Shown: positions 56,099 to 64,000 of the stretch, one piece after another
How the letters are laid out: each line of letters starts with the position of its first letter
Numbering within the stretch: position 1 is the stretch's first letter
Source of the DNA: Amphibacillus sp052055485
Lineage (GTDB): Bacteria; Bacillota; Bacilli; Bacillales; Amphibacillaceae
Assembly (NCBI RefSeq): GCF_052055485.1
Contig: NZ_CP197171.1
Location: forward strand, 3,720,001 to 3,784,000
DNA: 64,000 nt
Direction: 5' to 3'
Translations under genes and position numbers: made by a program
Notes under the pieces: generated by a model
The model's input: the letters and a program-made list of their open reading frames with translations, nothing else
Database searches by the model: none
What the model was told of the DNA's origin: nothing

Positions 56099-56250
56099 TA
56101 CCTTCTGCTCCTCTCATTTATAATCATGAACGATCATTTGTTCTGTATGACTATTTTAACATAAAACGAAAACTTTTGAACCGAAAAATATGGAGACAAC
56201 TACATTTTAATAACATGAAAGAAGCCCCACTGCTATAGTGAAGCTACTAA

Positions 56251-56922
56251 TTATTGCCCTGAAGATTCCCGATCAGCTAACTGATCAATTTCATCACTCT
56301 TATATAATTTTCGCTCAATTTGTTTTCCTAATAACCAAAATAGCGATATACCTACAGCTACTAAAATCGTTTTTACTGGATTCTCAGCAAAAGAGACTAA
56401 GCTACTGCCAACATAAGCTAATGAAAAAATCATCACTGTCTTTCCAAGTAATATCGCTAACGAAAATTGAAATAAACTGATTTTAGATAAAGCTGAGACT
56501 AAATTAATAATTGATGAAGGTGAAAATGGAAAACATAGCAGTACAAACAAAGGACCGAAGCCTCGTCTCTCTAACCAGCCTGTAATTCGCCGAACTTGGC
56601 GATTAGTGTGAATCCAACGAAATACTGCAATATGGCGAAAATGGCGAATAACTAGAAAAAGTGTAATCGAACCAATGGTTTCACCTATCCATGAGTAGAG
56701 GAAACCTTTCAATAAACCATATGCAGCTGCATTTGTCATCACAATAACAATTAAAGGCAAGAATGGTAGAAAGGATTCAATAAAGGGCAATAATATTCCT
56801 GGCAATGGACCTAATCCTTCATAAAAAACAAGCAGCTTTTCAATCAATGTATCATATTGATTGGTTTCAAGAAGCTCGCGTACTTGCTCAATCGTTAATG
56901 TTTCTGCTATCATTCGATACAA
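56251..56922 (-). CDS. TVP38/TMEM64 (DedA-like) membrane protein, YhjE-like
   Basis: A 223-residue protein with about six hydrophobic segments. The core is FIESFLPFLPLIVIVMTNAA, YGLLKGFLYSWIGETIGSI and a conserved RRGFGPLFVLLCFPFSPSSIINLVSAL with a glycine-kinked reentrant helix typical of the SNARE-associated/TVP38 family. Its exact transport or scramblase role is unknown. Start is TTG at 56922, with an ATG nine bases later as alternative. Position next to addB and a YhjD-like gene matches B. subtilis. Confidence 0.82.
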   Translation of the reverse strand: MYRMIAETLTIEQVRELLETNQYDTLIEKLLVFYEGLGPLPGILLPFIESFLPFLPLIVIVMTNAAAYGLLKGFLYSWIGETIGSITLFLVIRHFRHIAVFRWIHTNRQVRRITGWLERRGFGPLFVLLCFPFSPSSIINLVSALSKISLFQFSLAILLGKTVMIFSLAYVGSSLVSFAENPVKTILVAVGISLFWLLGKQIERKLYKSDEIDQLADRESSGQ

Positions 56923-57343
56923 TAAACCCTCCCCCTCTCATGAAAATGATTTAACTTGTTCAGCAAAACATAAAAAGCTTCGCCAGTGAGAAAATAGACA
57001 AAAAATCGACTTGTATATTCAGTAAGTCCCTCACTTTTTTCAGTGATGAAATACAGACTGTCATACTCTTTAAGTCAAAGGGTCATTCACACATCTTGCT
57101 GACAAGCAGATTTCCGGTTAATCCTTGCACATTCTGGCAATAAGGATGAGATAACTCGCTTCCATCAAAAGTCATGTAATAGAAAGCCAGAAATTTTAAC
57201 CAACACCTGCTTTTTCATCCTCTTTTTGAACACACACTATTACTAAGTATTCCCTAAAAGAAAATCAGCATAACCCCTTTTCATTTCTAATCTTTTAGAT
57301 TATACTAGAACATATGTTCCTAACCACAGGAGGAGGATGAGAT
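56923..57343. other. Divergent region between yhjE-like and yhjD-like genes
   Basis: About 420 bases. No supported ORF or conserved leader is seen; it should hold the two promoters. Confidence 0.4.
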
Positions 57344-57721
57344 ATGCGTTATTTAACAGAGAATGAATACACATTGGTCTCTCGATTTCTTTTCTTATCA
57401 ATGGCGATAACTGTGATCGAAAAAGATCGTGTCGTTATTGAAAACGGAGCAGGTTTAAAAATTAAAGAACCCTACCTCGCTTTGTTAAAGCGGATGGAGC
57501 AAGAAGCTTTGCTTGAACGTCAACAATTGCGTAAATATATGTATGACCAAAAGCTAAAGGTTGTTGCTTTAGAACGGAATGACACATTCACAGCCTATCT
57601 TTTTATTTGCCAAAATCGCGAGGAAAAACGGAATTTTTTCAATCCAGCAATTCGAAAAAAAGTTGAACATATTTTAGCAGAATTAATGTCGAAAAGCTAC
57701 CATGAAGAGAATATTTCTTAA
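57344..57721 (+). CDS. yhjD: YhjD-like protein of unknown function
   Basis: A 125-residue soluble, charged protein. It contains FLFLSMAITVIEKDRVVIE, LKIKEPYLALLKRMEQEA and DTFTAYLFICQNREEKRNFF. Length, sequence style and position beside a yhjE-like gene fit B. subtilis YhjD. No catalytic motif is visible. AGGAGGAGG lies eight bases before the ATG. Confidence 0.7.
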   Translation: MRYLTENEYTLVSRFLFLSMAITVIEKDRVVIENGAGLKIKEPYLALLKRMEQEALLERQQLRKYMYDQKLKVVALERNDTFTAYLFICQNREEKRNFFNPAIRKKVEHILAELMSKSYHEENIS

Positions 57722-57780
57722 TATAGATACACTTTTGAACTCGTGAAATAAGCAGACCTTTTCTAGAATTTATGAAAAAA

Positions 57781-57815
57781 CAGATCCTCAATAGAACATT
57801 TTCTATCAGGATCTG
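57781..57815. terminator. Bidirectional terminator between yhjD and comK
   Basis: Stem CAGATCCT/AGGATCTG with inner TAGAA/TTCTA, flanked by AAAAAA on the left. It separates convergent genes. Confidence 0.85.
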
Positions 57816-57835
57816 TGGTATAATTTTATTAATGC

Positions 57836-58372
57836 TTAATATCTATCATAACCGAGTACTTTAAAAATCGCTTGGATCGCCTCTTTTTGCTGCACAGGTT
57901 GTATTTGCTGCTGTAAAGCAAATCGGTATTGGGCGGTACGATGCAGTTGGTTTAACATGATACCTTCTGAGACTGGAATTGTTAACTTTCGCCCATCTCT
58001 AAAAAGTACAGTTGAACCGCCATATTTAGCTTTTTTTATTTTTCTAATGTGGGTGTGTGAAAACCAAGAACAGTTTGGGTTAGAAGGTGAATGGGTCGGA
58101 AAAAAGTAATAATTGTTTGTCACACTAATAGCAACTGGGGATTTATTATTGAAACCACACAACAACCTAGCACCATCGAATCTTGCTATTAATTCCTCTC
58201 CGTTATGTCGATAAGCCAACTCAATTAATTTTCCTGGAGGGATATCTACGAAAATGGGTTCAGCCACTCCCTCCTCATAAACCAAAGTTCCCCAAGAACC
58301 ATCAGTCTCAGTTGCCATAAAAGCCATAGTTGAATGTGATAGTTCATAAGATGTTTTCATTTTTACAGTCAT
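57836..58372 (-). CDS. comK: Competence transcription factor ComK
   Basis: A 178-residue ComK-family protein. Recognisable parts are TNNYYFFPTHSPSNPNCSWFSHTHI and STVLFRDGRKLTIPVSEGIMLNQLHRTA, matching the conserved core of ComK, the activator of DNA-uptake genes. The gene is full length and unbroken. Start at 58372 lies nine bases after GAAAGG; the ATG at 58381 is too close. Confidence 0.88.
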   Translation of the reverse strand: MTVKMKTSYELSHSTMAFMATETDGSWGTLVYEEGVAEPIFVDIPPGKLIELAYRHNGEELIARFDGARLLCGFNNKSPVAISVTNNYYFFPTHSPSNPNCSWFSHTHIRKIKKAKYGGSTVLFRDGRKLTIPVSEGIMLNQLHRTAQYRFALQQQIQPVQQKEAIQAIFKVLGYDRY

Positions 58373-58560
58373 AACCAACATCCTTTCTCACATTTAATTT
58401 TATAGAACTTTTATGTAAAAATATTCTACATGTAAATTATACACAATCACCTATATAAAACCATATTTTTTGAAAAAGTTCAGAAAAAAGTCATAATTAT
58501 ATAGTCATCGTACTTTTTTACTAGAATTAAGCAGGAATATTACGAAAGGGGTCGAATAGT

Positions 58561-59016
58561 GTGTGGAATCCATTTAAAATGATTAAGAAAAAACCTGAAT
58601 ACCCTATTACTAATGTTTCAATGACTGAATTAAAGCAAGCGATCCAAAAATATACCGACGACCTCCCTGCCGGTGTTCCCCTCAGCTCGCTAATAAATGA
58701 GGATCTAACCATCGATTATCAGAAGCTTGCACCTTATTTAAAAAGTATTCCAATTCAAACTTACTATATGTCGGTAGAAACCTATGACATATTTGACGAA
58801 GATCAAAAAACATTGGCTCAAGATCATGATAATATTCAAAAAGCCGTTGATCAATACTTCGATCTTACGGGTGAACTCCCTGTTATTCACGGCGATCCTT
58901 ATTTTAAAGTCAGCTATCATAAGTTAATGAAAAAAAAGTTAATTGATTATCGGCCACATGTAGAATTTTTCCTAAATAAAAAAGACCATTTAATAACAAC
59001 TAAACGGCCACGGTGA
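58561..59016 (+). CDS. DUF3939-like protein
   Basis: A 151-residue protein. It starts GTG after GAAAGGGG. Conserved-looking parts are YPITNVSMTELKQAIQKY, IDYQKLAPYLKSIPIQTYYM, VETYDIF and GDPYFKVSYHKLM, which I associate with DUF3939, found in Bacillaceae without assigned function. Divergent from comK. Family identity is from memory and should be treated as likely, not certain. Confidence 0.65.
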   Translation: MWNPFKMIKKKPEYPITNVSMTELKQAIQKYTDDLPAGVPLSSLINEDLTIDYQKLAPYLKSIPIQTYYMSVETYDIFDEDQKTLAQDHDNIQKAVDQYFDLTGELPVIHGDPYFKVSYHKLMKKKLIDYRPHVEFFLNKKDHLITTKRPR

Positions 59017-59058
59017 AAGCGCTATATAAAAGTTGGGACAAAAGTAATTTAAGTAGTT

Positions 59059-59108
59059 AAAAAAGCGAATGATATTCAAATAAATTTGAATTGTTCATTC
59101 GCTTTTTT
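59059..59108 (+). terminator. Terminator after the DUF3939-like gene
   Basis: Stem AAAAAAGCGAATGA with TTCATTCGCTTTTTT and an inner ATTCAAA/TTTGAAT. Confidence 0.85.
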
Positions 59109-59150
59109 GTGATCTAACTTTCACTTATTAAATGGGGAGTATCTAACCGT

Positions 59151-59206
59151 TCCGAAAAGCAACAGATTCGCTTTCTGCGGGAATTGAAGCCCACAGGGAA
59201 GCGGAA
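59151..59206. repeat. Imperfect inverted-repeat fragment
   Basis: GTTCCG near the start pairs with CGGAAC at the end, with GCTTTCTGCGGG in between. The style matches GC-richer intergenic repeats common in Bacillaceae. No function is evident. Confidence 0.4.
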
Positions 59207-59306
59207 CATATCTCATCTGTGACCATTTCCACTATACCCAGACCATGTTTATTCAAATCTAGAATAAACTTTTTTATTATGTCCTAGGTCAATTACCAAA
59301 TACATT

Positions 59307-60302
59307 TTAATAAACTAAGTCAATAAACTCTTCTTTTGATACTTTGCCTAAGTAATGGGGAACATCAACGTCAGCTAAAGCCTCTTCAAGTGCTTGTCGA
59401 CGATAATGTACGCCAACTAATTTATCCTCGATAACCTTGACATCACCAACACCAAAGAAATCACCATAAATTTTGCAATCTTTTATCGTTCCTTTTGAAA
59501 CGTCCATCCGAACATCAACTAAACCAGCTGGAAACTTATGTGTTTTTTGAATATCAAATGTTGGTGACTTACCATAGTTCCATTCCCACTTTTGATAACG
59601 ATCTTTTGAAATTTTGTCAATATTAGCCCAATCCTCTTCAGTTAATTCATAGCGAGGAACATCAGCCACATCATCGACATTGAATAAAAATTTTAAAATA
59701 TGTTCTTTAAACTGATCCATCGTGATCTTTTCATCAAGAAATTCAGCAATATTTGCTACTCGGCTTTTGATCGATTTAATTCCTTTGGATTTAATCTTTT
59801 CTGCATTCACATTTAAGGCTGACACAACATGTTCTATTTCTGAATCAAGCATTAAGGTTCCATGACTGAACATCCGACCGCGTGTTGTGAATTGAGCATT
59901 TCCTGAAATTTTCCGACCATCAGCAACTAAGTCATTACGTCCTTGCAGTGCTGCTGGGACATTTAACACCTTCAACGCTTCAACAACAGGCTCAGTAAAT
60001 TTAGCGAAATTATGAAAACTATCACCATCATCTTTTGTAATAAAGCTGAAATTAAGATTTCCTTCATCATGGTAAACGGCTCCACCACCAGAAAGTCTTC
60101 GAACCACTCGAATATCTTGCTCTTCGACATACTTTGTGTTAATCTCTTCAACTGTATTTTGATTACGCCCAATAATAATCGAAGGACGGTTCACGTAAAA
60201 TAGAAGATATGTATCTTCTTCACCAAAGTTGTTTAAGACGTATTCTTCAATTGCAAGGTTTACATAAGGATCTGTAATCCCTTGGTTATCAATAAATTTC
60301 AT
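59307..60302 (-). CDS. lplJ: Lipoate-protein ligase A (LplJ-like)
   Basis: A 331-residue ligase that attaches free lipoate to carrier domains such as GcvH and 2-oxoacid dehydrogenase E2. The fold signatures are SIIIGRNQNTVEEIN, RRLSGGGAVYHDEGNLNFSF and RKISGNAQFTTRGRMFSHGTLM, which includes the catalytic Lys region. The C-terminal accessory domain (about 250-331) is present. GAGGGGAT precedes the ATG. It follows yhfI on the same strand. Confidence 0.93.
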   Translation of the reverse strand: MKFIDNQGITDPYVNLAIEEYVLNNFGEEDTYLLFYVNRPSIIIGRNQNTVEEINTKYVEEQDIRVVRRLSGGGAVYHDEGNLNFSFITKDDGDSFHNFAKFTEPVVEALKVLNVPAALQGRNDLVADGRKISGNAQFTTRGRMFSHGTLMLDSEIEHVVSALNVNAEKIKSKGIKSIKSRVANIAEFLDEKITMDQFKEHILKFLFNVDDVADVPRYELTEEDWANIDKISKDRYQKWEWNYGKSPTFDIQKTHKFPAGLVDVRMDVSKGTIKDCKIYGDFFGVGDVKVIEDKLVGVHYRRQALEEALADVDVPHYLGKVSKEEFIDLVY

Positions 60303-60351
60303 CTGTATCCCCTCCTAGTATTATTCTATTTAAATATAATTTTGAAAGCAA

Positions 60352-61098
60352 CTAAAGCGATTTGCTTGTTGACCATTGATAACCTGTATGCGCTAATTTA
60401 ACCTGTCCTGAAAAGTATTTCTTTGCTTCTGTTACGAGTTGCTCGCGAGGACCAAAATGCGGTTGATGACTTAAAAGTAATGTTTTAACAGCCGCTTCCT
60501 CTGCCATGAGACCGTTTTCCTTACTATTCATATGACCAGCTTTGCCTCCATCTTGCCCTTCATAAAAGTTACAATCCGTAATTAATAAGTCCGCATTTTT
60601 ACAAAATGGAATAAACAAATCCTGATAACTCGAATCCGCTGTATAAACAACAGTTGTTTCGCCAGCAGTGATCCGCATCGCATAGCATGTGACTGGATGG
60701 AGGGTCTGAAGAAAACCAATCGTAAATGGACCCAATTCTAGTTGTTGTTCAGGTTGATACGCAACACCTTCTGTCTCAGGATGGGCAGTAAGCTTAGCAA
60801 AAGCGGCTTGATCTTCATGATGACCATATATCTTTAATACCCGTTCCTGTCCGCGAATTTGATTTTGAACTTTGATTTGATGCTGTAAAACACCAATATC
60901 AGCCATATGATCTGGATGATAATGTGACAATACAACTGCATCAAGATCATAAGGATCCAAATACTTAGGTAATTGTGCTAATGCTCCACTTCCGCAGTCA
61001 ACTAATAATCGAAAACCATCTTTTTCAAACATATAACTAGACGTTGCTTCTTCCTTAGCAGGATAAGCACCCCAAAAACCAACTACCGTTACCTTCAC
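60352..61098 (-). CDS. yhfI: Metallo-beta-lactamase-fold hydrolase (YhfI-like)
   Basis: A 248-residue MBL-fold protein. The metal motif is LSHYHPDHMADI (HxHxDH), with further ligands in HPVTCYAM, VVYTADSSY and LLLSHQPHFG. It resembles RNase Z-like phosphodiesterases of the YhfI type; substrate unknown. The start is GTG, eight bases after AAAGGAG. It lies upstream of lplJ by 49 bases, the B. subtilis yhfI-yhfJ order. Confidence 0.88.
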   Translation of the reverse strand: MKVTVVGFWGAYPAKEEATSSYMFEKDGFRLLVDCGSGALAQLPKYLDPYDLDAVVLSHYHPDHMADIGVLQHQIKVQNQIRGQERVLKIYGHHEDQAAFAKLTAHPETEGVAYQPEQQLELGPFTIGFLQTLHPVTCYAMRITAGETTVVYTADSSYQDLFIPFCKNADLLITDCNFYEGQDGGKAGHMNSKENGLMAEEAAVKTLLLSHQPHFGPREQLVTEAKKYFSGQVKLAHTGYQWSTSKSL

Positions 61099-61197
61099 TT
61101 GGATAACTCCTTTCTGTTTTGAAATACACCGTCTATTTATTCCCTAGAATCGACTGTTTGAAACACAGCATTTATTTTCATTCACCAAAATAAGCTA

Positions 61198-61546
61198 GAT
61201 AAAGCGAAACTTCAATCAGTGGGAGTTGAGCCTACAGGATGTAGGTCATTCAGAAATTGAACCCTACGTAACCAGAGCGTAGGAAATAGACGTAGACTCC
61301 TCGAAAATAAAAGGCAATTTTCTTCGTGCGATGTCTCGCTGACGTAGCTTTCCTTGTCCTGTGGGAAAGCTTAGTGTGAAGACCCCGCAGAAAAAGTGTA
61401 CTTCTTTTTCGAGAAGGCTGGGACAAACCCACGGAAAGCGAAGGATATTTCCGAAGCGGTCGTACTAACCTGACAACATTGCTGCGGTTACTCGTCCCAT
61501 CGAAACCCGTTGTTGACCCGAGTTTTACGGACGATTATCTGTGATA
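61198..61546 (+). repeat. Mosaic intergenic repeat, copy E with unique interior
   Basis: 349 bases. The left block AAAGCGAAACTTCAATCAGT and the right block GAGTTTTACGGACGATTATC match the family. The interior differs from copies B and C. It contains an inverted scrap of the hairpin module (GCGGTTACTCGTCCCATCG), TAACCTGACAACATTG shared inverted with 31402-31421, and the GTAGACTCC motif. Open frames inside are not credible genes. Confidence 0.8.
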
Positions 61547-61562
61547 GATCAGTTAACTCAAA

Positions 61563-61607
61563 AGAAGCTAATGCAAAATGTATAGCATACATTTTGCATT
61601 AGCTTCT
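61563..61607. terminator. Perfect 21-bp stem-loop
   Basis: Arms of 21 bases (AGAAGCTAATGCAAAATGTAT and its inverse, first 20 at 61563-61582) match perfectly with a three-base loop AGC. It begins 17 bases after repeat copy E. The T-tail is short, so it may be a terminator for the leftward 60-codon ORF. Confidence 0.7.
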
Positions 61608-61733
61608 CTTAATAACATTCATCTATTCTATTATTAAAAATAATCTCTGGCTAAACAACGGGATTCAAGGCTAAAGCAATAATGAACAAGCTTGTTATTT
61701 CCTTAACTCAGGTTATAATCCACTTATATTCAG

Positions 61734-61916
61734 CTAATAAATTGGCTTAACAAGATTCGCTGAATTCAAAAATTTAATTTCAATTTCCGAAAGTGGGGTC
61801 AGTTGTTTCTTGAAATGAATCGAATGCAAGATTTTATCTGTCGTTTCTAAAGAGTTCGGCATATCTTCTAGAACAAATGTCGACCATTTAGTCGTTTCTA
61901 GTAACTTATTTGTCAT
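61734..61916 (-). CDS. Small hypothetical protein (60 aa) beside Rgg-like regulator
   Basis: A 60-residue ORF with a strong GGAGG site eight bases before the ATG. It has no signal, membrane span or cysteine; SEIEIKFLNSANLVKPIY forms the C-terminus. It lies 41 bases after the 19-codon ORF on the same strand, so the two are probably cotranscribed, divergent from the regulator. No family recognised. It could be a target, an immunity-type protein or a signal precursor. Confidence 0.55.
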   Translation of the reverse strand: MTNKLLETTKWSTFVLEDMPNSLETTDKILHSIHFKKQLTPLSEIEIKFLNSANLVKPIY

Positions 61917-61957
61917 TTTGATCGCCTCCAGAACCGTAGCTACCTAAGTAAAAAATA

Positions 61958-62017
61958 CTACAGAATTAATAAACTGAGAATAGTGCTGATCAATCCGATA
62001 AAATTCCATTCCCACAT
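61958..62017 (-). CDS. Candidate short hydrophobic peptide (19 aa)
   Basis: The 20-codon ORF encodes MWEWNFIGLISTILSLLIL. AAAGGA lies about 11 bases before the ATG. It is divergent from an Rgg-like regulator across about 110 bases, the arrangement of short hydrophobic peptide pheromones of streptococcal Rgg systems. Charge is confined to one Glu near the N-terminus. A chance hydrophobic ORF or a small membrane toxin are alternatives. Confidence 0.4.
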   Translation of the reverse strand: MWEWNFIGLISTILSLLIL

Positions 62018-62057
62018 GTGCCAACACATCCTTTCTTAGTTATCTGTTCTTCTCATG

Positions 62058-62105
62058 TAAATAATATAGATAATGTTGTCATTATTTAGTTTTTCACTGT
62101 ATAAT
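62058..62105 (+). promoter_or_regulatory. Rgg-like gene promoter with overlapping dyad
   Basis: TTGTCA (62076-62081), 18 bases, TATAAT (62100-62105). The palindrome ATAATG-TTGT-CATTAT (62070-62085) covers the -35, and outer arms TAAATAAT (62058-62065) and ATTATTTA (62081-62088) also pair. This is a plausible operator for the divergent pair. Confidence 0.55.
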
Positions 62106-62128
62106 TACAGTAAATAGGGGTGATAAAC

Positions 62129-63010
62129 ATGAATTTTGGAAAAACAATCAAGAAAATAAGAAAATCAAAAAATATCAAGATTAAAGATATTTGTTCAACC
62201 TTTATAAATCAAGGTAATTATTGGCGGATAGAAAATGATGAAACAATCCCCTCGACAGAAACATTTTTGTATATTTTAGAAGGATTAAATATAGATTTTG
62301 ATGAATTTATGTTTTTTTCAAATATTAAGCTGAATAAATACAATTATTTTTTTGCAAAATTAAAACAGGCTTTTAACCAGAAGGATATTAATAAGCTCAT
62401 AAATTTAAAAGAAGAGTTAAATAAAAGTGACGAAGTCAATCAAAATATTAAAATCTTCCATTTATCTTTAATTATTGATTTATCCATTTCCAGATTAACC
62501 AAAGCGAGTTATAATCAGCGAACGGTAAACACTTTAAAGAACTATCTATACAATTGCTCAAATTGGACGTATTATGAAGTGAAGCTGTTAAATAATTGCC
62601 TATTTATCTTTGATTTGGATACGTGTTTGATTTTTTTCGAAAAAGCATTTAATAGATTTATTTATTTTTCTGCTATACAGAAAACCGGCAATGAAGAAAT
62701 CATCCTTTCGCAAAATATAATCACTTTATGCTTAATCAATAATCGAAAAACGGACGCCTACAGAATCTATGAACAGATTAATAAACATAAACACCTGATA
62801 AAAAATGTGTATTCAAAGGTAATCATGCTGTGGCTAGAAGGGATGATTGATTTCCTGTGTTTTAATAAAATGATAGGCAAGGAGAAAGTCGATCAAGCCT
62901 TGAATATTTTTAAAAACTTGGAGATGGATAACGATTATAAATTACATAAATCATGGACTAACACCTTATATGATCATTACAAAATTAAATCACCCTCTGC
63001 TAAAAAATAA
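62129..63010 (+). CDS. Rgg/PlcR-like transcriptional regulator (XRE HTH plus helical repeat domain)
   Basis: A 293-residue protein. Residues 1-60 form an XRE helix-turn-helix: FGKTIKKIRKSKNIKIKDIC and NQGNYWRIENDETIPSTETF. The rest is all-helical, Asn/Lys-rich and TPR-like, including FEKAFNRFIYFSAIQKTGNEE and VDQALNIFKNLEMD. Size and layout match Rgg/MutR-type regulators, which bind imported peptides. ATG at 62129 is six bases after AGGGGTG. It is more AT-rich than neighbouring housekeeping genes. Peptide regulation is inference. Confidence 0.75.
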   Translation: MNFGKTIKKIRKSKNIKIKDICSTFINQGNYWRIENDETIPSTETFLYILEGLNIDFDEFMFFSNIKLNKYNYFFAKLKQAFNQKDINKLINLKEELNKSDEVNQNIKIFHLSLIIDLSISRLTKASYNQRTVNTLKNYLYNCSNWTYYEVKLLNNCLFIFDLDTCLIFFEKAFNRFIYFSAIQKTGNEEIILSQNIITLCLINNRKTDAYRIYEQINKHKHLIKNVYSKVIMLWLEGMIDFLCFNKMIGKEKVDQALNIFKNLEMDNDYKLHKSWTNTLYDHYKIKSPSAKK

Positions 63011-63170
63011 AATTGAAGCTTACTATTGACCACATTAGTGACTTCCTACCTCTCACTTATCCATTTAGAGCACCCAACTAGATATCTCAGCGGACTTTTT
63101 CCTGCTCCTTATCCAAAAATTCCTTTCCTTGACAAGCTTGACTAAAATACTCTACATAACAGATCACAAA

Positions 63171-63210
63171 AAAGCTCATGTCCCAAATAGATTGGAACAC
63201 AAGCTTTTTT
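63171..63210. terminator. Bidirectional terminator after the PBP gene
   Basis: Imperfect stem AAAAAGCTCATGTCC with GGAACACAAGCTTTTTTT between convergent genes. Confidence 0.75.
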
Positions 63211-63213
63211 TAT

Positions 63214-64000
63214 TCAATAAAGGGACAATGTTATCTGATTAGATGGTGTACCGGTTCGATCGGTTAAAGGATTATAAGGGACCACATAATAACTTGAATC
63301 GTCAAAAACAGAAATATCTGTGAGGGTAAAATGGTCTTCACCTTCCACTCGACCAAGAAATTGATCTGAATCACCTGAATCAGCCACTTGATAAACATGG
63401 TAAATCACTCGTTCATCATTTGCTGATGTCCAGCTTAATTCAGCTTGGATAAGGCGCCATCCCCCAAGCTTAAAGGACACATCAAGGTCATCAATCACTG
63501 GTAATTCAATCGGTTCAGGTAATTCTTCAACACCAGAAGGCAAGGTAAATTCTGTTGTCAGGGGCTGTTCCTGATCGATCGCTGTTAAAATAGCCTTTGT
63601 TAATTCCGTTGGCGCCCGACTTCCTTCTGTTAAATAATGCTCCTCATCGCTTGTATCATAGCCGATCCAGAGCGAAGTCACATAATCTGGTGTCACCCCA
63701 GCAAACCAACTATCCTTCGCTTGACCCGATACTTGTGGATGTTGAGTTGTCCCTGTTTTTCCGGCCAAAGCCTTCGAATATTCGCCAGCTTGAGCCGTTC
63801 CCTCATCAACTACATTTTCAAGCATTCTGAGCATGTACCATGCTGCCTGTTTGGTAAAAACTTGATGGGTTATTGGGTTAGCTTCAGCAATCACTTGACC
63901 ATGTCGATCTTCTATTTTAGCAATCGTATGAGCCGCAACCCATTCACCATCATGAATAAATGTCCGATAGCCCTCTGCAACCTGTAAAGGTGTTAAACCA
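63214..64000 (-). CDS. Class A penicillin-binding protein, C-terminal part
   Basis: The frame is open from the window edge (GLTPLQVAEGYRTFIHDGEW) to 63214, so the 5' end is outside. It contains the end of the transpeptidase domain with the KTG box in ALAGKTGTTQHPQVSG and DSWFAGVTPDYVTSLWIGYD. A linker rich in Pro/Glu and a fibronectin-III-like tail (WTSANDERVIYHVYQVAD) follow. Class A PBPs polymerise and cross-link peptidoglycan; synteny hints at a PbpF or PonA relative. Confidence 0.88.
   Translation of the reverse strand, partial: GLTPLQVAEGYRTFIHDGEWVAAHTIAKIEDRHGQVIAEANPITHQVFTKQAAWYMLRMLENVVDEGTAQAGEYSKALAGKTGTTQHPQVSGQAKDSWFAGVTPDYVTSLWIGYDTSDEEHYLTEGSRAPTELTKAILTAIDQEQPLTTEFTLPSGVEELPEPIELPVIDDLDVSFKLGGWRLIQAELSWTSANDERVIYHVYQVADSGDSDQFLGRVEGEDHFTLTDISVFDDSSYYVVPYNPLTDRTGTPSNQITLSLY

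Noticed and set aside
61250..61432. 60-codon leftward frame in repeat copy E
   Set aside because: It is basic and serine/threonine-rich, lies wholly inside the repeat and has no ribosome site.
61734..61916. Lantibiotic or sactipeptide precursor
   Set aside because: The 60-residue ORF has no cysteine and no double-Gly leader, and no modification enzyme or exporter is nearby.

Overview
The window is a low-GC Gram-positive chromosome segment from a spore-forming member of the Bacillaceae. Sporulation is indicated by YunB (18130-18909, minus) and two CotF-like coat proteins (32497-33084). ComK, AddAB, SufCDSUB and an S-box SAM riboswitch support the same placement. Gene order follows two Bacillus subtilis neighbourhoods: yut/yun/suf/met/yus from 155 to about 33 kb, and addAB/yhjE/yhjD/comK/lplJ/yhfI with a class A PBP from 48.9 kb to the end. 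The genus cannot be fixed from sequence alone; a halophilic or alkaliphilic relative of Oceanobacillus, Gracilibacillus or Amphibacillus is a guess. No rRNA, tRNA or CRISPR array was seen.

Layout. 0-10 kb is mostly conserved housekeeping: Fe-S assembly accessories (IscA-like and NfuA-like), the hom-thrC-thrB operon, PgpA-like phosphatase, YutD, an M23 peptidase, an NSS transporter with its 32-residue small subunit, and an EcsC protein. 10-18 kb is an accessory and decaying stretch: small membrane proteins, gene remnants, a nucleotidyltransferase-fold protein, and an intact-looking IS21 element (15117-17616) with a 5-bp target duplication inside an already frameshifted YcxB-like gene. 18-33 kb is conserved: yunB, an HD-GYP protein, yunD, sufCDSUB, metNIQ under a SAM riboswitch, gcvH-yusI and the coat genes. 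33-42 kb holds a zinc-type ABC operon with a Fur-family regulator, UspA, an M14 peptidase, an acyl-CoA dehydrogenase and a cheX-cheW-cheY-mcp cluster. 42-48 kb is a siderophore uptake locus: the lipoprotein and two permeases run rightward and the ATPase runs leftward, each unit with its own Fur box. An ISL3 element with an in-frame stop in its transposase sits between them, in the loop of a terminator hairpin. 49-64 kb holds addBA, comK, lipoate ligase and metallo-beta-lactamase genes, an Rgg-like regulator with divergent tiny ORFs, and the C-terminal end of a class A PBP.

Two signals stand out as possibly undescribed. The first is a family of mosaic intergenic repeats (1-45, 5338-5720, 13077-13345, 47308-47478, 61198-61546, plus fragments). 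They share end blocks, but their internal modules are reordered, duplicated or inverted between copies. In all five copies with a right end, that end faces the 3' end of a leftward gene, usually beside its terminator. The second is a candidate peptide-signalling locus: an Rgg-like regulator (62129-63010), a divergent 19-codon hydrophobic ORF (61958-62017) and a 60-codon ORF (61734-61916), with a dyad in the shared promoter region.
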